This document shows positions 14,875 to 17,350 of a stretch of 17,350 nt of DNA, one piece after another; the stretch's first letter is position 1; the number at the start of each line of letters is the position of its first letter. The stretch comes from Bacteroidales bacterium. Its GTDB lineage: Bacteria > Bacteroidota > Bacteroidia > Bacteroidales > DTU049. Below the pieces are notes generated by a model, which saw only the letters and a program-made list of their open reading frames with translations, did not search any database and was not told where the DNA came from. The DNA lies in assembly GCA_018432645.1 (NCBI GenBank), contig JAHDSP010000183.1:1-17350 (forward strand), given 5' to 3'. A program made the position numbers and the translations under genes.

Positions 14875-15963
14875 ATGGGTTTTTTAGACAAAATTGTAAA
14901 AAGTAAAGCGTACAAAAACTTTATGACCAAATTGTACGGTATTGGTGCTTCTCTTGTTATTTTAGGTGCACTTTTTAAAATCACTCACTGGCCAGGAGCT
15001 ACTTTAATGCTTAGTATTGGTATGATCACTGAGTCTATTATCTTTTTCTTTTCAGCATTTGAAGAGCAACCAGTTATTCCAGATTGGAGTTTAGTATATC
15101 CAGAGTTATGGGGATATTATCACCCAAATGAACCTATGGATGAGGAAATGCTTAAAAAGATTGAAACTCGCAAAGCAACTGAAGCTATAGGAGTAGGAGG
15201 AGAATTACAAATTAAAGATAGTGTTACACAAAAATTAGATAAAATGCTAGAAGAAGCTAAAATAGGTCCAGAACTTATCGAAAGCCTCGCTGAAGGTATG
15301 AGTAATTTAAGTGAAAATGCAAAAAAACTCTCTGGCCTAGCAGATGCAACTACAGCTACTGATAATTTCGTTAATAATTTAAATAATACTGCTAGTACTA
15401 TATCTGAACTTAATCAAACTTATTTACAAACTAAAGAATCAACTGCTAAAGTTATTGGATCAAATTTAGAATTTGCTGATAATTTAAAAAATATTGTTTC
15501 TAATTTCCAAAAATTATCTCAAGCTTCTGAAGAAAGTGCTAATAGCATGAAAGAAACAGCTAATGCAAATAAAGTTTACGCTGAGACAGTCCAGAATGCT
15601 ACTAATAGTGCTAATCAGCTTGCTCAAACATATATTGAATCTTCAGAAAAACTTGTAAATACTACATCTAAACTAGATTTACAAGGTATTGATAACGCTA
15701 AATTGACTGAGCAATTTGGTAAAATTACAACTAATCTCTCTGCTTTAAACTCTATCTATGAAGTTCAAATAAATGAATTACAAGCTCAATTAACGAAGGT
15801 AGAAAATTTTGGACAAGGTGTAGATAGCTTTACTAATAATGTACAAGAAATACTTTCTTCTATACAAGAATACAAATCTCAAACACAAAAATTAACACAA
15901 AACTTGCAATCTCTTAATACCATTTATGGTAATATGTTAGCAGCAATGAGTATTAATAAATAA
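14875..15963 (+). CDS. gldL: T9SS inner-membrane motor protein GldL/PorL
   Basis: GldL pairs with GldM to form the proton-driven motor of T9SS and gliding. The 362-residue product has two N-terminal membrane helices (about 20-36 and 43-61) with the conserved FKITHWPGA turn between them. Glu53, in SIGMITESIIFF, is at the place of the essential intramembrane glutamate of GldL. EEQPVIPDWSLVYPELWGYY follows. From about 120 on, a long Asn/Ser/Thr-rich coiled-coil region runs to the C-terminus (SETAKKL-like and NLSALNSIYEVQINELQAQL), typical of the PorL/GldL cytoplasmic tail. It is longer than the short flavobacterial GldL (about 215 residues) and somewhat longer than P. gingivalis PorL (about 309). 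Confidence 0.95.
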   Translation: MGFLDKIVKSKAYKNFMTKLYGIGASLVILGALFKITHWPGATLMLSIGMITESIIFFFSAFEEQPVIPDWSLVYPELWGYYHPNEPMDEEMLKKIETRKATEAIGVGGELQIKDSVTQKLDKMLEEAKIGPELIESLAEGMSNLSENAKKLSGLADATTATDNFVNNLNNTASTISELNQTYLQTKESTAKVIGSNLEFADNLKNIVSNFQKLSQASEESANSMKETANANKVYAETVQNATNSANQLAQTYIESSEKLVNTTSKLDLQGIDNAKLTEQFGKITTNLSALNSIYEVQINELQAQLTKVENFGQGVDSFTNNVQEILSSIQEYKSQTQKLTQNLQSLNTIYGNMLAAMSINK

Positions 15964-15970
15964 AATAAAG

Positions 15971-15997
15971 GAGTGCAAAAAAGATGAGTGCAAAAAA
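15971..15997 (+). repeat. 15-base tandem duplication across the gldM start codon
   Basis: GAGTGCAAAAAA occurs at 15971-15982 and again at 15986-15997, a 15-base period equal to five codons. The gldM ATG (15984-15986) belongs to the second unit. The matching triplet in the first unit is AGG (15969-15971), one base from ATG. This gives a GGAG tract (15970-15973) 10 bases ahead of the start, which looks like a Shine-Dalgarno site. Confidence 0.85.
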
Positions 15998-17350
15998 TTG
16001 TGCGGAAACCCCGCGACAAAGAATGATAGGAATGATGTATTTAGTGCTCACAGCAATGCTAGCATTAAATGTATCAAAAGATATTCTAGATGCATTTATC
16101 ATAGTTAATGATAGTATCGAGGAGACTAATAGAATCTTTTATGATAAAGTACAAGGTAATTATGCTATGTTTGAAAAAGCTTATGCTGTAACTCCAGATA
16201 AAGTAAAAGATAATTATGATAAAGCATTAGAAGTAAAAAAAGAAGCTGACGCATTGGTAAATTATATTGAAAATTTAAAAGCTGAAGTAATCTCTGTAAC
16301 TGATGGTATTCCCATAGAAGAGGCTAAAAAATTAAATTTAAGAGATGTGAAAGGTAGAGATAATTTTGATGCTCCTACACATTTCTTTATAGGTAATTCA
16401 CAAGATGGAAGTGATGGCAAAGCTAGAGAATTAAAAAATAAACTTGTTAGTTTTCGCAAAAAAATGATTGAATTACTTGGCAAATATTCTGATAAAGTAC
16501 AATTGGGTTTAGATATTGAAAACAAAATGTATCCAACTATAGGAGGAGATCAGCAGCTAAATTGGGAAATGACTAATTTTTACCATACTATCTTAGCAGC
16601 TGATATCGTAATATTGAATAAGCTTATTCTAGAAGTTAGAAATATGGAGGCTGATGTTGTTGCTCAATTATATTCTGCTGTTAGTGCCGAAGATTTTACT
16701 TTTGATAGAGTAGGTGTGAAAGTAGTACCTAAATCTAATATAATAGTTGCAGGTGGAGAATATGAAGCTGAAATATTTGTAGCTGCTTATGACTCTCGTC
16801 AAAACCCAGAAATACTAATAGGTGATGACGTAGATACAGTGACTATGAAAGTTCTCGGAAATGTTACTAAGCTAGAAGGTGATAGTGGTCGTGGTATATT
16901 AAAAATTCCTGCTGGCTCACCAGGAAATAAAAAATATGGTGGTACTATAACAATAAAAAGCCAATCAGGAGCTGTGCAAACATATTGGTTTAAAGAAGAA
17001 TATTTTGTGATGTCTCCTACAGCTACCGTATCTGCTGATAAGATGAATGTATTTTACATAGGGGTAGATAATCCAGTATCTATATCTGTGCCTGGTGTAC
17101 CTAATGATAGGGTGAGAGCTAGCATAACTAACGGTAATATTATACCACAAGGTAATGGTAAATATATAGTAAGAGTACAACAAGGGACTGAGGCTACTAT
17201 AAATGTTTCTGCAGAAATGAATGGTAAGGTAACAAATATGGGAAGCACTAAATTTCGTGTTAAAAGAGTGCCTTCTCCTATAGCTTATGTAGCAGGTAAA
17301 CCTGGTGGTAATTATACTAAAACAGAGCTACTAGCTAATCCATATGTAAC
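15984..17350 (+). CDS. gldM: T9SS motor/periplasmic shaft protein GldM/PorM (3' end outside window)
   Basis: GldM spans the periplasm from the GldL motor to the GldK/GldN ring. The frame is open from ATG 15984 to the window end, 455 codons plus two bases. Family members are about 510-520 residues, so roughly 60 are missing. The N-terminus reads MSAKNCAETPRQRMIGMMYL and continues VLTAMLALNVSKDILDAF, the GldM signature with a single membrane helix (about 14-30). A helical domain follows (about 35-220, with NFYHTILAADIVILNKLILE near its end). Then come beta-rich domains, beginning VGVKVVPKSNIIVAGGEYEAEIFVA and continuing through MNVFYIGVDNPVSISVPGV to RVKRVPSPIAYVAGKPGG. The gap from gldL is 20 bases. 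gldN is expected next. Confidence 0.95.
   Translation, partial: MSAKNCAETPRQRMIGMMYLVLTAMLALNVSKDILDAFIIVNDSIEETNRIFYDKVQGNYAMFEKAYAVTPDKVKDNYDKALEVKKEADALVNYIENLKAEVISVTDGIPIEEAKKLNLRDVKGRDNFDAPTHFFIGNSQDGSDGKARELKNKLVSFRKKMIELLGKYSDKVQLGLDIENKMYPTIGGDQQLNWEMTNFYHTILAADIVILNKLILEVRNMEADVVAQLYSAVSAEDFTFDRVGVKVVPKSNIIVAGGEYEAEIFVAAYDSRQNPEILIGDDVDTVTMKVLGNVTKLEGDSGRGILKIPAGSPGNKKYGGTITIKSQSGAVQTYWFKEEYFVMSPTATVSADKMNVFYIGVDNPVSISVPGVPNDRVRASITNGNIIPQGNGKYIVRVQQGTEATINVSAEMNGKVTNMGSTKFRVKRVPSPIAYVAGKPGGNYTKTELLANPYV

Noticed and set aside
16262..17248. Three minus-strand open frames inside gldM
   Set aside because: The plus frame has clear GldM signatures along its full length; the reverse frames have no start context or family features.
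1..17350. CRISPR array, toxin-antitoxin pair, restriction or phage-defence genes
   Set aside because: No spaced repeat array and no small gene pair or nuclease, helicase or methylase motif of such systems was seen; the only methylase is the rRNA enzyme RlmD.

Overview
The window is AT-rich bacterial DNA from a member of the Bacteroidota (Bacteroidetes), possibly Bacteroidales-like. This rests on gene content: type IX secretion (T9SS) core genes porP, gldK, gldL and gldM, a porG/DUF6089 gene, the order porG-uppS-bamA-skp-skp, and Bacteroidetes-type promoter motifs (TTTG / TAnnTTTG) ahead of several genes. Non-coding DNA is extremely A+T rich, and Shine-Dalgarno sequences are mostly absent, as usual in this phylum.

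Layout. (1) Bases 1-380 hold the 3' end of an IS1595-type transposase that is cut by the window edge, with small inverted repeats behind it. (2) Bases 397-2113 hold a divergent pair: apbE, a lipoprotein flavin transferase (minus), and an unrecognised lipoprotein (plus). They share a short promoter region. (3) Bases 2107-5054 hold minus-strand housekeeping genes: frr, cdaA (c-di-AMP synthase) and rlmD (23S rRNA m5U methyltransferase). A plus-strand tRNA-Val(GAC) sits between frr and cdaA. (4) Bases 5230-11451 hold a plus-strand envelope block: a PD40 beta-propeller protein, porG, uppS, bamA and two skp/ompH chaperones, closed by a strong hairpin terminator at 11473-11510. (5) A small minus-strand membrane protein (11584-11988) and a 394-base AT-rich gap with several candidate promoters follow. 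(6) Bases 12383-17350 hold the T9SS core operon porP-gldK-gldL-gldM. GldM runs off the right edge, and gldN would be expected next.

How the genes work together. UppS makes the C55 lipid carrier for peptidoglycan and surface glycans. The Skp chaperones carry unfolded outer membrane proteins to BamA, which inserts them; likely clients include the beta-barrels PorG and PorP. GldL and GldM form the inner-membrane motor that energises T9SS, and GldK is the outer-membrane lipoprotein ring subunit. The window therefore combines outer-membrane assembly with the secretion machine that depends on it. Most genes are well-known families. The least understood items are the lipoprotein at 1469-2113, the PD40 protein at 5230-6084, the small membrane protein at 11584-11988, and the regulatory DNA ahead of porP. 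No clearly new multi-gene system was found.
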